Part shown: positions 8,690-18,148 of the stretch, one piece after another | Numbering within the stretch: position 1 is the first letter of the stretch | Layout: the number at the start of each line of letters is the position of its first letter | NCBI RefSeq assembly: GCF_016888515.1 | Contig: NZ_JAFEJK010000001.1 | Location: 558,001 to 622,000, forward strand | Source of the DNA: Shimia biformata | GTDB taxonomy: Bacteria > Pseudomonadota > Alphaproteobacteria > Rhodobacterales > Rhodobacteraceae | Direction: 5' to 3' | Length of the DNA stretch: 64,000 nucleotides | The notes under the pieces: model-generated | Databases searched by the model: none | Seen by the model: only the letters and a program-made list of their open reading frames with translations | What the model was told of the DNA's origin: nothing | Translations under genes and position numbers: made by a program

Positions 8690-9730
8690 TCACCCGGAGA
8701 ATCGCTCTTTCAGCCAGTCTGCGCAGGCGGTGATGGCGTGGTCGCCCTGCGGGATCACTTTGGTCAGGGACATGAAGGCGTGGACCTGTCCGGGATAATT
8801 CAGCCGCGTGACGTCTACCCCTGCCGCGTGCAGCTTGTCACCATAGCCTTGTGCATCGTCCCATAACGGATCATGGCCGCCAGCCACGATACAGGCGGGC
8901 GGCTGCATGTCGTGGGTGTCGGAAAACAGGGGCGAGACTCGGGGGGTCAGCGGGTCCTGTTCTGGCGGCAGGTAGTGGCTCAGATAAAAATCGATCCGCT
9001 TTGCAGGCAGAAGCGGCTGCTGCGCCAGCGCCTTCATGGAATCTGAGGTCAGGCTGGCGTCTACTGCTGGATAGATTAGCAACTGGCCTTTGGGCACCGG
9101 AAGCCCGCCCACAACAAGGTCATGCATCAACCCCGCGGTCAGGTTGCCCCCGGCGCTGTCGCCGCCCACGATCAGCATGTCCGGGGTCACCGCAAAGGGT
9201 GTCCGGCCCGATGACAGTGCCTCGTAACAGGCCAGCGCGTCATCCGCGGCAGCTGGGAATGGATGTTCGGGGGCAAGGCGATAGGCAAGCGAGATCACCC
9301 GCACCCCCGACCGGGCCGACAGTTTTCCGCACAATCCGTCATGAGTGTCCAGGTCGCCCTGGATCCATCCGCCTCCATGCAGAAAGAGCAGGGTCGGCTG
9401 CGCGTCCGTGGGCGTTTGGCCTGCAGGTACATAGACCCGCGCAGGAAGATCGCCTTCGGCACCGGGCATGGTGGTGTCGATCTTGATCACGTCACGTGGG
9501 CACGGGGCGTCGAATTTCGCAGCCATGGTCGAAATCTGACGGCGGCTTTCTTCGACGCTGGGTGGCGCGTTTGCGTCTCGGATCAATGACACGAGGTCAC
9601 CGGCGGCCTGCGCCTTCGGGTCGATCACGCGACCGTCGACAACGTCGCGCCGTCCCAAATAGATCAGCGCGACCAGACTTTCGGGCAGCATCAACCTGAT
9701 GAGGCCCAATAGGATTAGAAGCTTTTTCAT
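8690..9730 (-). CDS. Alpha/beta hydrolase, hormone-sensitive-lipase (HSL) family
   Basis: Start set at ATG 9730 (MKKLLILLG); the frame extends further upstream without support. The protein has 346 residues. The HSL-family oxyanion motif HGGGW is at residues 118-122 and the nucleophile elbow GDSAGG has Ser192; Asp287 and His317 complete a triad. A hydrophobic N-terminus (residues 3-24) could be a signal or membrane anchor. The reaction is ester hydrolysis of a small or medium acyl chain; the natural substrate cannot be inferred. Confidence 0.87.
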   Translation of the reverse strand: MKKLLILLGLIRLMLPESLVALIYLGRRDVVDGRVIDPKAQAAGDLVSLIRDANAPPSVEESRRQISTMAAKFDAPCPRDVIKIDTTMPGAEGDLPARVYVPAGQTPTDAQPTLLFLHGGGWIQGDLDTHDGLCGKLSARSGVRVISLAYRLAPEHPFPAAADDALACYEALSSGRTPFAVTPDMLIVGGDSAGGNLTAGLMHDLVVGGLPVPKGQLLIYPAVDASLTSDSMKALAQQPLLPAKRIDFYLSHYLPPEQDPLTPRVSPLFSDTHDMQPPACIVAGGHDPLWDDAQGYGDKLHAAGVDVTRLNYPGQVHAFMSLTKVIPQGDHAITACADWLKERFSG

Positions 9731-9817
9731 TTGTGTCCCGTCCCTGTTTGCATCGTCAGAATGCGCGCAAACGGGACTGGTGGGCAAGGCCCGCAGCCTT
9801 GCCCTGTCGTCAAAGGG

Positions 9818-10993
9818 TCATACCCGTTCGATCGCAATGGCGGTGCCCTCTCCGCCGCCAATACAGATCGCCGCAACGCCGCGCTTCAATCCGCGTTTTT
9901 CCAGAGCGTTCAGCAAGGTCACCATGATGCGCGCGCCGGAGGCGCCGATCGGGTGCCCCAAGGCACAGGCGCCGCCATTGACGTTTACCTTGTCGCGGGA
10001 AAGACCCATCTCGTGCATGAAGGCCATCGGCACCACGGCAAAGGCCTCGTTTACCTCCCAGAGGTCGACGTCATCCTTGTGCCAGCCGATCCGTTGAAGC
10101 AGCTTCTGAGCTGCGGGAACCGGGGCCGTGGTAAACAGGCCTGGCGCTTGGGCATGACTGGCATGGCCGACTATTCGGGCGCGGATGTTCAACCCGCGCT
10201 CCAATGCCGCTTCTTCCGATGCCAGAACCAGCGCTGCCGCCCCATCCGAGATCGAAGATGAATTGGCGGGTGTCACAGTGCCGTCCTTGCGGAAGGCAGG
10301 CTTTAGATGCGGGATCTTTTCGGGTCTCGCATTGCCGGGTTGTTCGTCTTCTGACACCACAACATCGCCACGGCGGGTCGTCAGGGCGACAGGAGCGATT
10401 TCCCCCTCAAACGCACCGGATTTCTGCGCCTCAAGCGCGTTTGACAGTGACTTGAGCGCGTATTCGTCCTGCGCCTCGCGGGTGAATTGGAACGCTTCGG
10501 CGCAATCCTCGGCAAAGGTGCCCATCAGCCGCCCCTTGTCATATGCGTCCTCGAGCCCATCCAGGAACATGTGGTCCTGCACTTGCTGATGGCCAATCCG
10601 CGCGCCGCCGCGCATTTTGGGCAGCATGTAGGGCGCATTCGACATGCTTTCCATCCCGCCGGTGACCATGACGTCGTTCTGACCCAGCGCAATCTGGTCG
10701 AAGCCCGACATGGCCGCCTTCATCCCCGAGCCGCACATCTTGTTCAAAGTGGTCGCCGGCACCTCTTCGCCAAGCCCCCCGGCAAATCCGGCCTGCCGCG
10801 CGGGGGCCTGGCCCTGGCCCGCGGGTAGAACACAGCCCATCAGCACTTCGTCCACCGTCTCGGCGCCCGCATCCCGCAACGCGGCGCGAATGGCGGTACC
10901 GCCCAGTTCAGCTGCCGGTACCCCGTCAAAAACGCCTTGGAACCCTCCCATCGGCGTGCGGGCCGCGCCCGCTATCACAACTGCTTTCATCAT
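9818..10993 (-). CDS. Acetyl-CoA C-acetyltransferase / thiolase
   Basis: A 391-residue thiolase of normal length. Cys87 (NKMCGSGMKA) is the acyl-carrying nucleophile, and His347 (GHPIGASGAR) and Cys377 (CIGGGEG) form the second half of the active site. It either condenses two acetyl-CoA (biosynthetic, for example toward polyhydroxybutyrate) or cleaves acetoacetyl-CoA. No reductase or PHA gene lies next to it, so the direction is open. Two in-frame ATG codons (10993, 10990) follow a GGGAGAG ribosome site. Confidence 0.92.
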   Translation of the reverse strand: MMKAVVIAGAARTPMGGFQGVFDGVPAAELGGTAIRAALRDAGAETVDEVLMGCVLPAGQGQAPARQAGFAGGLGEEVPATTLNKMCGSGMKAAMSGFDQIALGQNDVMVTGGMESMSNAPYMLPKMRGGARIGHQQVQDHMFLDGLEDAYDKGRLMGTFAEDCAEAFQFTREAQDEYALKSLSNALEAQKSGAFEGEIAPVALTTRRGDVVVSEDEQPGNARPEKIPHLKPAFRKDGTVTPANSSSISDGAAALVLASEEAALERGLNIRARIVGHASHAQAPGLFTTAPVPAAQKLLQRIGWHKDDVDLWEVNEAFAVVPMAFMHEMGLSRDKVNVNGGACALGHPIGASGARIMVTLLNALEKRGLKRGVAAICIGGGEGTAIAIERV

Positions 10994-11107
10994 TTCTCTC
11001 CCGTATTCGGCACCGCGACAGGCATAGTGCCAAGTCTTTGCGCAATTGTTTCACGCAAGCAGGCCAAGGCGTCAAACCAGTAACAATACGGATATGCAAA
11101 CCAGTTG

Positions 11108-11149
11108 GTAATGAATTCGCCCTAGCAATGGATCGGCGTAGTGAATTCG
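11108..11149. repeat. 12-base direct repeat upstream of the STAS gene
   Basis: The motif GTARTGAATTCG occurs at 11108-11119 and again at 11138-11149, exactly 30 bases apart, or about three helical turns. It lies between the divergent thiolase and STAS genes, with the second copy ending 11 bases before the STAS start codon. It may be a binding site for a regulator of the STAS/HATPase pair, or it may be chance. Confidence 0.35.
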
Positions 11150-11160
11150 AGAGGCGGCAA

Positions 11161-11490
11161 ATGGAACTGAGCAAACGGGAACTTGATGGGGTTCTGATCG
11201 TCACCGTCAACGAGTCCCGCATCGATTCGGCCGTAGCGATCCGGTTCAAGGACATGATGCGGCAACTGACTGAAAACGGCCCTGAACGTGTTGTGCTGGA
11301 CCTCGCGCATGTGGACTTCATCGATTCCAGCGGTCTTGGCGCCATTGTCGGCGCGATGAAACTATTGGGCGCAGACCGTCGTTTGGATCTCTCGGGCCTG
11401 CGCGACAATGTCGCCAAGGTGTTCACGCTGACCCGCATGGACCGGGTGTTTCGAATCCACATGTCTCTTAGCGATGCGCTTGGCGGTTGA
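11161..11490 (+). CDS. STAS-domain anti-sigma factor antagonist
   Basis: Start placed at ATG 11161 after GAGAGG; the frame extends upstream without a good start. The 109-residue protein is a lone STAS domain. The segment FIDSSGLGAIVGA holds the conserved serine pair that the partner kinase phosphorylates in SpoIIAA/RsbV proteins. It would bind or release the HATPase protein encoded immediately downstream in a partner-switching circuit. No sigma factor or PP2C phosphatase gene is adjacent, so the final target is not in the window. Confidence 0.88.
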   Translation: MELSKRELDGVLIVTVNESRIDSAVAIRFKDMMRQLTENGPERVVLDLAHVDFIDSSGLGAIVGAMKLLGADRRLDLSGLRDNVAKVFTLTRMDRVFRIHMSLSDALGG

Positions 11491-11525
11491 TCGGGATTTC
11501 GCGGAACAGCAATCGGGACATTCGT

Positions 11526-11954
11526 ATGGCGGAGCTGATTTTCGATACCGATGTCGACAATGACCCGCATGATGTGCGTCGGGCCTTGATTGACTTTCGC
11601 GCGACGATGCGTGGACGCGACAGGGGCGGCCTGACCGGGTCGGCGGAAACGGTGCTGGCCGAGGTTTTGAACAATATTGTCGAACATGCCCTGGCCGGAC
11701 GCGGGCAAGACGGTGCGATACATGTGCGATGTCACCTGGAAGGGGCAGGTTTGTGCTTTGAAGTTGTTGACAACGGCATTCCGTTGCCCGGTGGTGAGTG
11801 CCCGGCCCGAACTATGCCAGAACTTGGGAAGCTTGAGGATTTGCCTGAGGGCGGGTTTGGATGGGCGCTGGTGGGCATTCTCGCGTCGGATCTGGAATAT
11901 CAGCGGGACCGCCACGAAAACCGTCTCAGATTTCGCTTACTTGTCCCCGACTAG
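11526..11954 (+). CDS. HATPase-type anti-sigma factor kinase (RsbW/SpoIIAB-like)
   Basis: A 142-residue GHKL ATPase with an N box (AEVLNNIVEHAL), a G1 box (VVDNGIP) and a G2-like glycine motif (GGFGWALVG). Family members phosphorylate the STAS partner and sequester a sigma factor or other effector. ATG 11526 is used as the start. A TTG at 11487 would overlap the STAS stop and add 13 residues, and neither has a strong ribosome site. It forms a two-gene unit with the STAS gene. Confidence 0.85.
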   Translation: MAELIFDTDVDNDPHDVRRALIDFRATMRGRDRGGLTGSAETVLAEVLNNIVEHALAGRGQDGAIHVRCHLEGAGLCFEVVDNGIPLPGGECPARTMPELGKLEDLPEGGFGWALVGILASDLEYQRDRHENRLRFRLLVPD

Positions 11955-12030
11955 GCCTGCGATTGGATTTCCCTGAAAAGCGCCCTAGGGTCCGTTCCGA
12001 GCGACAGGCAATTCGAGGGGACAACAGGAC

Positions 12031-13608
12031 ATGCGCGACTTTCATTTTCCGGGCAGATCGGCCATTTTTGCAGACAACGGGGTGTGCGCCACGTCGCATC
12101 CATTGGCCGCCGGGGTCGCCATAGACATCTTGAAGCGCGGCGGAAATGCCATGGACGCGGCCATCGCGGGCGCGGTGCTTCTGGGTGTTTGCGAACCGCA
12201 GATGACGGGAATCGGCGGTGATTGCTTTGTTCTATACACACGGCCGGGCGAACAACGTATTCGGGCGCTGAATGGTTCGGGCCGCGCTCCTCGTGCCGCA
12301 ATGGCGGCGGAATTGCGCGGCAGAGGACTGACCGAAGTGCCGACATATGGAGTCGAGGCGGTGACGCTGCCCGGCGCGATCGACGCATTTTGCCACCTTT
12401 CAGAAACCGAAGGGGTGATCGGGCTCGACGCACTTCTTGCACCCGCCATCACCTATTGTGACCAAGGCGTCCCGGTGGCGCCGCGCGTTGCCTTCGATTG
12501 GGGACATTCTGCCGAGATCCTGAAAGGCGCAGCGCGCCGGCACTACCTGGTAGACGGCAAGGTGCCCGCCACCGGTGGGCGCTTTGCCCTGCCTGGCCAG
12601 GCCGAGGTCCTGCGCCGGTTGGCACGTGATGGCCGCAATGCGTTCTATAAGGGCGAGGTGATGGAGGACATGCTGACCACGCTCAATGCGATGGGCGGGG
12701 TCCACACGGCCGAGGATTTTGCCGCGGTGCGCTGCAATGAAACCGACCCGATCAGCGGACGCTATAAGGGCGTCGACCTGATCGAGCATCCACCCAACGG
12801 ACAGGGCGCCACCGCGATTCTGATGGCGAACATCCTGTCGCAATTTGACATCGCCGGGATGGAGCCCTTTGGCACAAAGCGCGCCCATATCGAGGCCGAG
12901 GCCGCGAAACTGGCTTATGATGCGCGCAACCGGATCATCGCTGACCCGGATCATGTCACCCGCGCCGAAGCGATGCTTTCCCCGGAGCTGGCGGCAAGGC
13001 TTGCGGCGCTGATCGATCCGAAAAAGGCCATCGTCAGCGCAGCCCCCGTAACCGAGGCTGTGCATAAGGACACGATCTACATCACCGTGGTCGACAAGGA
13101 CCGGATGGCTGTGTCGCTGATTTACTCGATTTTCCACGGCTTCGGGTCCGGCATCGCATCCGAGAAGTTTGGCATCCTGTTTCAGAACCGCGGGGCGGGA
13201 TTCACCTTGGAGGAAGGTCACCCCAATGAACTCGCTGGCGGCAAGCGCCCCATGCACACGATCATTCCCGGCATGCTGGCTGAAAACGGTCGAGTCACGA
13301 TGCCGTTTGGCGTCATGGGAGGCGCTTATCAGCCCAATGGGCACATCAGGTTTCTGTCGAATATGGTGGATTTTGGCATGGATCCGCAGACTGCCGTCGA
13401 CGCCCCGCGCGCCTTTGCGGACGGGACGGAGATGCGAGTCGAAAGGGGATATGCTGACAGTGTCCGACAAGAGCTTGCCGATTTGGGGCACAATGTCGTT
13501 GTGCCCGAGGCGCCAATCGGGGGGGCTCAGGCGATCCGAATCCATGACTCGGGTGTGCTGGAGGGCGCGTCGGACCCGCGCAAGGACGGATGCGCGCTGG
13601 GGTATTGA
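12031..13608 (+). CDS. ggt: Gamma-glutamyltransferase family protein
   Basis: A 525-residue Ntn-hydrolase of the GGT family. Thr348 (KDTIYITVVDKD) aligns with the autocatalytic cleavage site and nucleophile Thr391 of the E. coli enzyme, and the downstream glycine-rich segment GVMGGAYQPNGH is also conserved. No signal peptide is seen, so it may be cytoplasmic, unlike the periplasmic E. coli enzyme. It would hydrolyse or transfer gamma-glutamyl groups from glutathione or related amides. A 5-oxoprolinase, which could follow it in the same pathway, lies about 36 kb downstream. Confidence 0.87.
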   Translation: MRDFHFPGRSAIFADNGVCATSHPLAAGVAIDILKRGGNAMDAAIAGAVLLGVCEPQMTGIGGDCFVLYTRPGEQRIRALNGSGRAPRAAMAAELRGRGLTEVPTYGVEAVTLPGAIDAFCHLSETEGVIGLDALLAPAITYCDQGVPVAPRVAFDWGHSAEILKGAARRHYLVDGKVPATGGRFALPGQAEVLRRLARDGRNAFYKGEVMEDMLTTLNAMGGVHTAEDFAAVRCNETDPISGRYKGVDLIEHPPNGQGATAILMANILSQFDIAGMEPFGTKRAHIEAEAAKLAYDARNRIIADPDHVTRAEAMLSPELAARLAALIDPKKAIVSAAPVTEAVHKDTIYITVVDKDRMAVSLIYSIFHGFGSGIASEKFGILFQNRGAGFTLEEGHPNELAGGKRPMHTIIPGMLAENGRVTMPFGVMGGAYQPNGHIRFLSNMVDFGMDPQTAVDAPRAFADGTEMRVERGYADSVRQELADLGHNVVVPEAPIGGAQAIRIHDSGVLEGASDPRKDGCALGY

Positions 13609-13618
13609 CAAACCGTCG

Positions 13619-13652
13619 GGCGCGGATGCTTGACCTCTTGGAAATCCGCGCC
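13619..13652 (+). terminator. Possible terminator hairpin after the GGT gene
   Basis: Nine-base arms GGCGCGGAT and ATCCGCGCC are separated by a 16-base loop, starting 11 bases after the GGT stop. There is no T tract, so it could instead be a stabilising 3' stem-loop. Confidence 0.4.
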
Positions 13653-13740
13653 ACTCTACCCACGTTTTCAATGCGGACGAGTCGTCGGGGCGACCCGAAC
13701 CTGTCCGCACTATCAGCCTTACTAGGAAAGGATTGCCGCT

Positions 13741-14388
13741 ATGGGCCTGCGTATCAATGAAACCGTCCCGAATTTCACCGCTGAAACTGATCAGGGCACG
13801 ATCACCTTCCATGATTGGATTGGCGACAGCTGGGCGATCCTGTTCTCGCATCCCAAGGATTTCACCCCGGTCTGCACCACCGAGTTCGGTGCCGTGGCGC
13901 AACTGGCCGATGAATGGAAGAAGCGCAATACCAAGGTGATTGGCGTTTCAGTGGACGGTGTAGAGGACCATCGAAAGTGGAAGCAGGATATCGAGAAATT
14001 CGGCGGCGCCGAGGCTGGGTTCCCTATCATCGCCGATGACGGGCTGGCCGTATCCAAGGCCTTCGACATGCTTCCGGCGGGCTACTACCTGCCGGAAAAC
14101 CCGACACCTGCCGACAGCCAGACCGTGCGGTCTGTTTTCATCATCGGCCCGGACAAGCAGTTGAAACTGTCGATGACATATCCGATGAACGTTGGCCGGA
14201 ATTTTGCTGAAGTGCTGCGCGCGTTGGATGGTCTGCAGACCGCGGCGAGTAAAGGCGTCGCAACGCCCGCAAACTGGACTCCGGGCGCGGATGTGGTGAT
14301 CCCGGTCGCGGTCAGTGACGCTGACGCGAAAGAGAAATTCGGCGAGTTCACGACCCATTTCCCCTATCTGCGCACGACCAAGCTCTGA
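13741..14388 (+). CDS. 1-Cys peroxiredoxin (Prx6 family)
   Basis: A 215-residue peroxiredoxin of the long Prx6 type. The active-site motif is FTPVCTTE with peroxidatic Cys45 and Thr42, and no resolving cysteine is evident further along. It reduces hydrogen peroxide and organic peroxides in the cytoplasm. An AGGAAAGG ribosome site precedes the ATG. It stands alone, with its own leader of about 130 bases and a strong bidirectional terminator after it. Confidence 0.93.
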   Translation: MGLRINETVPNFTAETDQGTITFHDWIGDSWAILFSHPKDFTPVCTTEFGAVAQLADEWKKRNTKVIGVSVDGVEDHRKWKQDIEKFGGAEAGFPIIADDGLAVSKAFDMLPAGYYLPENPTPADSQTVRSVFIIGPDKQLKLSMTYPMNVGRNFAEVLRALDGLQTAASKGVATPANWTPGADVVIPVAVSDADAKEKFGEFTTHFPYLRTTKL

Positions 14389-14410
14389 TTGTCAGGCGAG
14401 CGCAACAAAA

Positions 14411-14439
14411 AAAGCCCCGGTGAAATTCACCGGGGCTTT
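14411..14439. terminator. Bidirectional intrinsic terminator
   Basis: Perfect 14-base arms (AAAGCCCCGGTGAA and complement) around a single A, flanked by seven A on the left and a T-rich stretch on the right. It lies between the convergent peroxiredoxin and pnp genes and can serve both strands. Confidence 0.9.
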
Positions 14440-14459
14440 CTGTTTGTCGAAGAGAGGGA

Positions 14460-16601
14460 TCAGTCCTCTTTCTTCTCTTTCATTTCCGGAGCGATTTCTT
14501 CTCCGGTTTCCTGGTCGACAACTTTCATCGACAGGCGAACCTTGCCGCGATCGTCAAAGCCCAGAAGTTTGACCTTCACGTCCTGGCCTTCCTTCAGAAC
14601 GTCCGAAGGATGGTTCAGGCGGCGGTTTTCGATCTGGGACACGTGGACCAGGCCGTCGCGCTTGCCAAAGAAGTTCACGAAGGCGCCGAAGTCGACGATC
14701 TTGACGACCTTGCCGTCATAGATCTTGCCTTCTTCCGGCTCTGCCACGATCGAATAGATCATGTCATAGGCCTTCTGGATCGAGTCACCGTTCGGCGACG
14801 CGATCTTGATCACGCCGTCGTCGTTGATGTCGACCTTGGCGCCCGAAACCTCGACGATCTCGCGGATGACCTTGCCGCCCGAGCCGATCACTTCACGGAT
14901 TTTGTCGGTCGGGATGTTCATGGTCTCGATGCGCGGTGCGTGGACCGAGAAGTCCGCGGCACCCGAGATCGACTTGTTCATCTCGCCCAGGATGTGCATC
15001 CGGCCATCTTTCGCCTGTGCCAGAGCTTTTTCCATGATCTCGGGCGTGATGCCTGCGACCTTGATGTCCATCTGAAGCGAGGTGATGCCGTTTTCGGTGC
15101 CAGCAACCTTGAAGTCCATGTCGCCGAGGTGATCCTCGTCACCGAGAATGTCGGTCAGGATGGCATAGTCGCCGCTGTCCTCAAGGATCAGGCCCATGGC
15201 AACACCGGCCACGGCCGATTTCAGCGGAACACCTGCGTCCATCATCGACAGCGAACCGCCGCAGACCGATGCCATCGAGGACGAGCCGTTGGACTCGGTG
15301 ATCTCGGACACGACGCGGATGGTGTAGGGGAAATCGGTGGCGGCGGGCAGAACGGCCTGAAGCGCGCGCCAGGCCAGTTTGCCGTGACCGATTTCACGAC
15401 GGCCCGGAGGGCCAACGCGCCCAGCTTCACCAACCGAGTACGGCGGGAAGTTGTAGTGCAAGAGGAAGTTCGAACGGAAGTTCCCGTGCAGCGCGTCGAT
15501 GATCTGCTCGTCATCGCCGGTGCCCAGCGTGGTCACGACCAGCCCTTGGGTTTCGCCACGCGTGAACAGCGCCGAGCCATGAGTCCGGGGCAGAAGGCCG
15601 GTTTCGCAGACGATGTCGCGGACTTCGTCAGTTTTACGGCCGTCGATGCGGGTGCCGGTTTTGACGACGTCACCGCGCAGGATGCCTGCTTCCAGTTTCT
15701 TCAATGCCGAACCCAGGTTGGCGTCTTCTGCCTGTTCCTCGGTCAGAGCGGCGACGATTGCTTCGCGCGCGGCGGCAACAGCGGCGGTGCGCTCTTGCTT
15801 GTCGGTGATGGCAAATGCGGCGCGCATCTGGTCTTCACCGGCTGCTTTGACCGCTTCGTACAACTCCGAGTAATCGGCGGGCTGGAAGTCAAACGGCTCT
15901 TTCGCCGCGTCTTCGGCCAGCGAGATGATCAGGTCGATGACCGGCTGGATGGCGTTGTGGGCAAAGTTCACGGCGCCCAGCATCTCGGCTTCGGACAGCT
16001 CATACGCTTCCGATTCCACCATCATCACGGCGTCTTTGGTGCCCGCGACAACGAGGTCGAGACGCTGCTCGGGGTTGTTTCGCAGGTCGTGCATGTCGTC
16101 GACCGACGGGTTCAGCACGTATTCACCGTTTTCATAGCCAACGCGCGCACCGGCGATCGGACCCATGAAAGGCGCGCCCGAGATAGTCAGCGCAGCCGAG
16201 GCTGCGATCATCGCAACGATATCGGGGTCATTGACCAGATCGTGGCTCAGAACGGTGCACATCACCAGAACTTCGTTCTTGAAGCCGGGGACGAACAACG
16301 GACGGATCGGACGGTCGATCAGGCGCGCGGTCAGGGTTTCCTTTTCGGTCGGCCGCGCCTCGCGCTTGAAGAAGCCACCGGGCACTTTGCCCGCGGCATA
16401 GTATTTTTCCTGGTAGTGGACGGTCAGCGGAAAGAAGTCCTGACCCGGTTTCGGTGCCTTTGCAAAGGTCACCGCAGCCATGACGCTGGTTTCGCCTAGG
16501 GTGGCGATCACGCAGCCATCGGCCTGACGGGCAATCTTGCCCGTTTCCAGAGTGAGGGTTTCATCGCCCCACTCCATGCTCTTCTTGGTTACATCAAACA
16601 T
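14460..16601 (-). CDS. pnp: Polyribonucleotide nucleotidyltransferase (PNPase)
   Basis: At 713 residues this is a full-length PNPase: two RNase PH domains, a KH domain with the GxxG loop ([13 protein letters not shown], about residues 560-615) and a C-terminal S1 domain (about 625-690). It degrades RNA 3' to 5' with phosphate and works in the RNA degradosome. It lies on the same strand as rpsO but about 4.5 kb away, whereas rpsO-pnp is adjacent in many bacteria. An AGGA site precedes the ATG, with two hairpins in the leader. Confidence 0.97.
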   Translation of the reverse strand: MFDVTKKSMEWGDETLTLETGKIARQADGCVIATLGETSVMAAVTFAKAPKPGQDFFPLTVHYQEKYYAAGKVPGGFFKREARPTEKETLTARLIDRPIRPLFVPGFKNEVLVMCTVLSHDLVNDPDIVAMIAASAALTISGAPFMGPIAGARVGYENGEYVLNPSVDDMHDLRNNPEQRLDLVVAGTKDAVMMVESEAYELSEAEMLGAVNFAHNAIQPVIDLIISLAEDAAKEPFDFQPADYSELYEAVKAAGEDQMRAAFAITDKQERTAAVAAAREAIVAALTEEQAEDANLGSALKKLEAGILRGDVVKTGTRIDGRKTDEVRDIVCETGLLPRTHGSALFTRGETQGLVVTTLGTGDDEQIIDALHGNFRSNFLLHYNFPPYSVGEAGRVGPPGRREIGHGKLAWRALQAVLPAATDFPYTIRVVSEITESNGSSSMASVCGGSLSMMDAGVPLKSAVAGVAMGLILEDSGDYAILTDILGDEDHLGDMDFKVAGTENGITSLQMDIKVAGITPEIMEKALAQAKDGRMHILGEMNKSISGAADFSVHAPRIETMNIPTDKIREVIGSGGKVIREIVEVSGAKVDINDDGVIKIASPNGDSIQKAYDMIYSIVAEPEEGKIYDGKVVKIVDFGAFVNFFGKRDGLVHVSQIENRRLNHPSDVLKEGQDVKVKLLGFDDRGKVRLSMKVVDQETGEEIAPEMKEKKED

Positions 16602-16616
16602 TTACGTATCCTGTCT

Positions 16617-16673
16617 GGAAGCACTCCCGGGCCCTCCCGGGTCTTCCGTTTCAATGGCGGCCCCATTGCCGCC
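16617..16673 (-). promoter_or_regulatory. Two stem-loops in the pnp leader
   Basis: Stem one (16617-16647) pairs GGAAG and CCCGGG with CCCGGG and CTTCC around a CCCT loop. It ends about 16 bases before the start codon, just upstream of the ribosome site. Stem two (16656-16673) pairs GGCGGC with GCCGCC. In E. coli the pnp leader hairpin is the RNase III/PNPase autoregulatory site; an equivalent role here is inferred. Confidence 0.5.
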
Positions 16674-16842
16674 GACCCCTCATCCTAATCATGCGCCGGG
16701 GTCAGTGCGTCACGTCTCAGATGCGGGGGCCATACAGCAAAACAAGCCCTTTGGAAACAGGATTGTTGGTTTGACGACTTCTGGCGAGTAGATGCCGAAA
16801 CCGTGAATTGGGGAGTGGCGGCGATCGCACTAGGTTTCGAGA

Positions 16843-17415
16843 ATGAACCTGTTATTGCGCGTTGTGTCGCTGATTGCATTGCTGTCGGGGCCACTGATGG
16901 CAGAGCCATTGCACTATGATCTTGATCCGACACGGTCGCGGGTCGGGTTTGTTGCCACGTTCGGGTCTGACCGGATCACCGGAACGATCCCGATTGCCAC
17001 AGCTGAGGTGCAACTTGATTTTGATCGCGCTGCCAGCAGCTTCGTTCGTGTCGTGCTGGATGCGACCGGGGCACGAGCAAGTTTTCCCTTTGCGACACAG
17101 GCGATGACCGGGCCCAAGGTACTTGCAGTTTCACAATTTCCGACACTGACGTTTGAAAGCCGGTCGCTTGCGGTCGGGACAACTTCAGCGACGCTGACAG
17201 GGGATCTGACGATCCGGGGAGTGACGCGGCCGGTCATGTTGGAGGCGCAGGTATTTCGTCAAAGGGGAACGCAGGCCGGGGACCGATCCAGAATGTCGGT
17301 CCGGTTGAATGGAACCGTCCGGCGCAGTGAATTCGGGGCGACGGGATGGGCCGACATGGTCGGCGATGTGGTCGAGCTTGATATCCTTGTGCGGATTGAT
17401 CAGATCAGGGGGTAA
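16843..17415 (+). CDS. YceI-family periplasmic protein
   Basis: A 190-residue protein with a signal peptide (hydrophobic residues 3-16, likely cleavage near 20) and the YceI lipocalin-like fold: it begins HYDLDPTRSRVGFVATF and contains FPTLTFESRS and GDLTIRGVTRPV. YceI proteins bind long isoprenoid or lipid molecules in the periplasm. The gene runs straight into a cytochrome b561 gene, a frequent pairing that suggests a quinone- or lipid-linked redox role. Confidence 0.9.
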   Translation: MNLLLRVVSLIALLSGPLMAEPLHYDLDPTRSRVGFVATFGSDRITGTIPIATAEVQLDFDRAASSFVRVVLDATGARASFPFATQAMTGPKVLAVSQFPTLTFESRSLAVGTTSATLTGDLTIRGVTRPVMLEAQVFRQRGTQAGDRSRMSVRLNGTVRRSEFGATGWADMVGDVVELDILVRIDQIRG

Positions 17416-17416
17416 C

Positions 17417-17959
17417 ATGGCTGCCTACAATAATGATGCCGGGTTCGGGTGGGTCACGCGCGGGTTGCACTGGCTGATGGCGCTGGCGCTGATCGCGATG
17501 CTTGTTTTTGGCACCTATCTTGCCGGGATGGAGCCCGCGCTGGACCGGCTTTGGATGTATGGCGCACATAAAACAGTGGGCTTCACGCTTTTGGTCCTTT
17601 CGATGCTGAGGATCGGCTGGCACGCGTGGTCCCCGCCACCGGGTCCGATCCCCGACCTGGCGGTTTGGCAACTTCGCCTGTCCCGCGCTGTGCAACGATC
17701 GTTTTATGCATTGATGCTGGCCCTGCCGCTTTCGGGTTGGGTGGCCAGTTCAGCTACAGGGATCGACACCGTACTGTTCAACAGGTGGGTTTTACCACCC
17801 ATTGCGCCGGTCTCGGAACAATGGGAGTCCGTGGGCTTTATCGTCCACGGTGCCTTGGGCAAACTCCTGGCGCTTTTGGTCATTGTGCATGTGGTTGGTG
17901 CCTTCTGGCACCGCAACGGAACTCTGCGCCGGATGCTTTTCGGGCATCGGAAATTGTGA
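17417..17959 (+). CDS. Cytochrome b561-family membrane protein
   Basis: Start set at ATG 17417, one base after the YceI stop, giving 180 residues. Four membrane spans are visible, and histidines at LHWLMAL, AHKTVGF, IVHGALG and VIVHVVGAFWH can ligate two b-type haems. The protein is likely to carry electrons between membrane quinol and a periplasmic acceptor, or to handle superoxide as E. coli CybB does. It is co-transcribed with YceI. Confidence 0.88.
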   Translation: MAAYNNDAGFGWVTRGLHWLMALALIAMLVFGTYLAGMEPALDRLWMYGAHKTVGFTLLVLSMLRIGWHAWSPPPGPIPDLAVWQLRLSRAVQRSFYALMLALPLSGWVASSATGIDTVLFNRWVLPPIAPVSEQWESVGFIVHGALGKLLALLVIVHVVGAFWHRNGTLRRMLFGHRKL

Positions 17960-18148
17960 GCGACGGATGCGACGTGGTGCATCCCCCTCCTCGTACGGCT
18001 TTCAAAAGACAAGTCGGGGGCCAGTTTCGAAAACCCATCCAACGTGGCTAGCGCCAGAAATTGAAGCGATTGCCCAATGTCGGGTGGTTTTTGAAATCCT
18101 GAGAAGAGGCACCATATTCCGAGTTGGCATTGATCCTGAAAGTCCGGT
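17960..18148. other. Intergenic stretch without recognised features
   Basis: This lies between the cytochrome b561 stop and the ABC-module promoter. I see no gene, clear terminator or repeat in it; short frames here are not supported by a start site. Confidence 0.5.

Noticed and set aside
8851-9486. A 211-codon plus-strand frame within the HSL-type esterase gene
   Set aside because: It is arginine- and proline-rich shadow coding opposite a gene with an intact catalytic triad.
12400-13902. A 500-codon frame on the minus strand opposite the GGT gene
   Set aside because: The GGT gene has its catalytic motif and normal length; the opposite frame has none and also runs across the peroxiredoxin start.
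14610-16499. A 629-codon open frame on the plus strand opposite pnp
   Set aside because: It is a mirror frame of a high-GC coding gene; its product is low-complexity (rich in D, V, R, H) with no recognisable domain, while pnp on the other strand is certain.
17960-18148. Search for a small gene or ncRNA between cytochrome b561 and the ABC module
   Set aside because: The short frames lack ribosome sites and no stable fold or terminator was apparent by eye.
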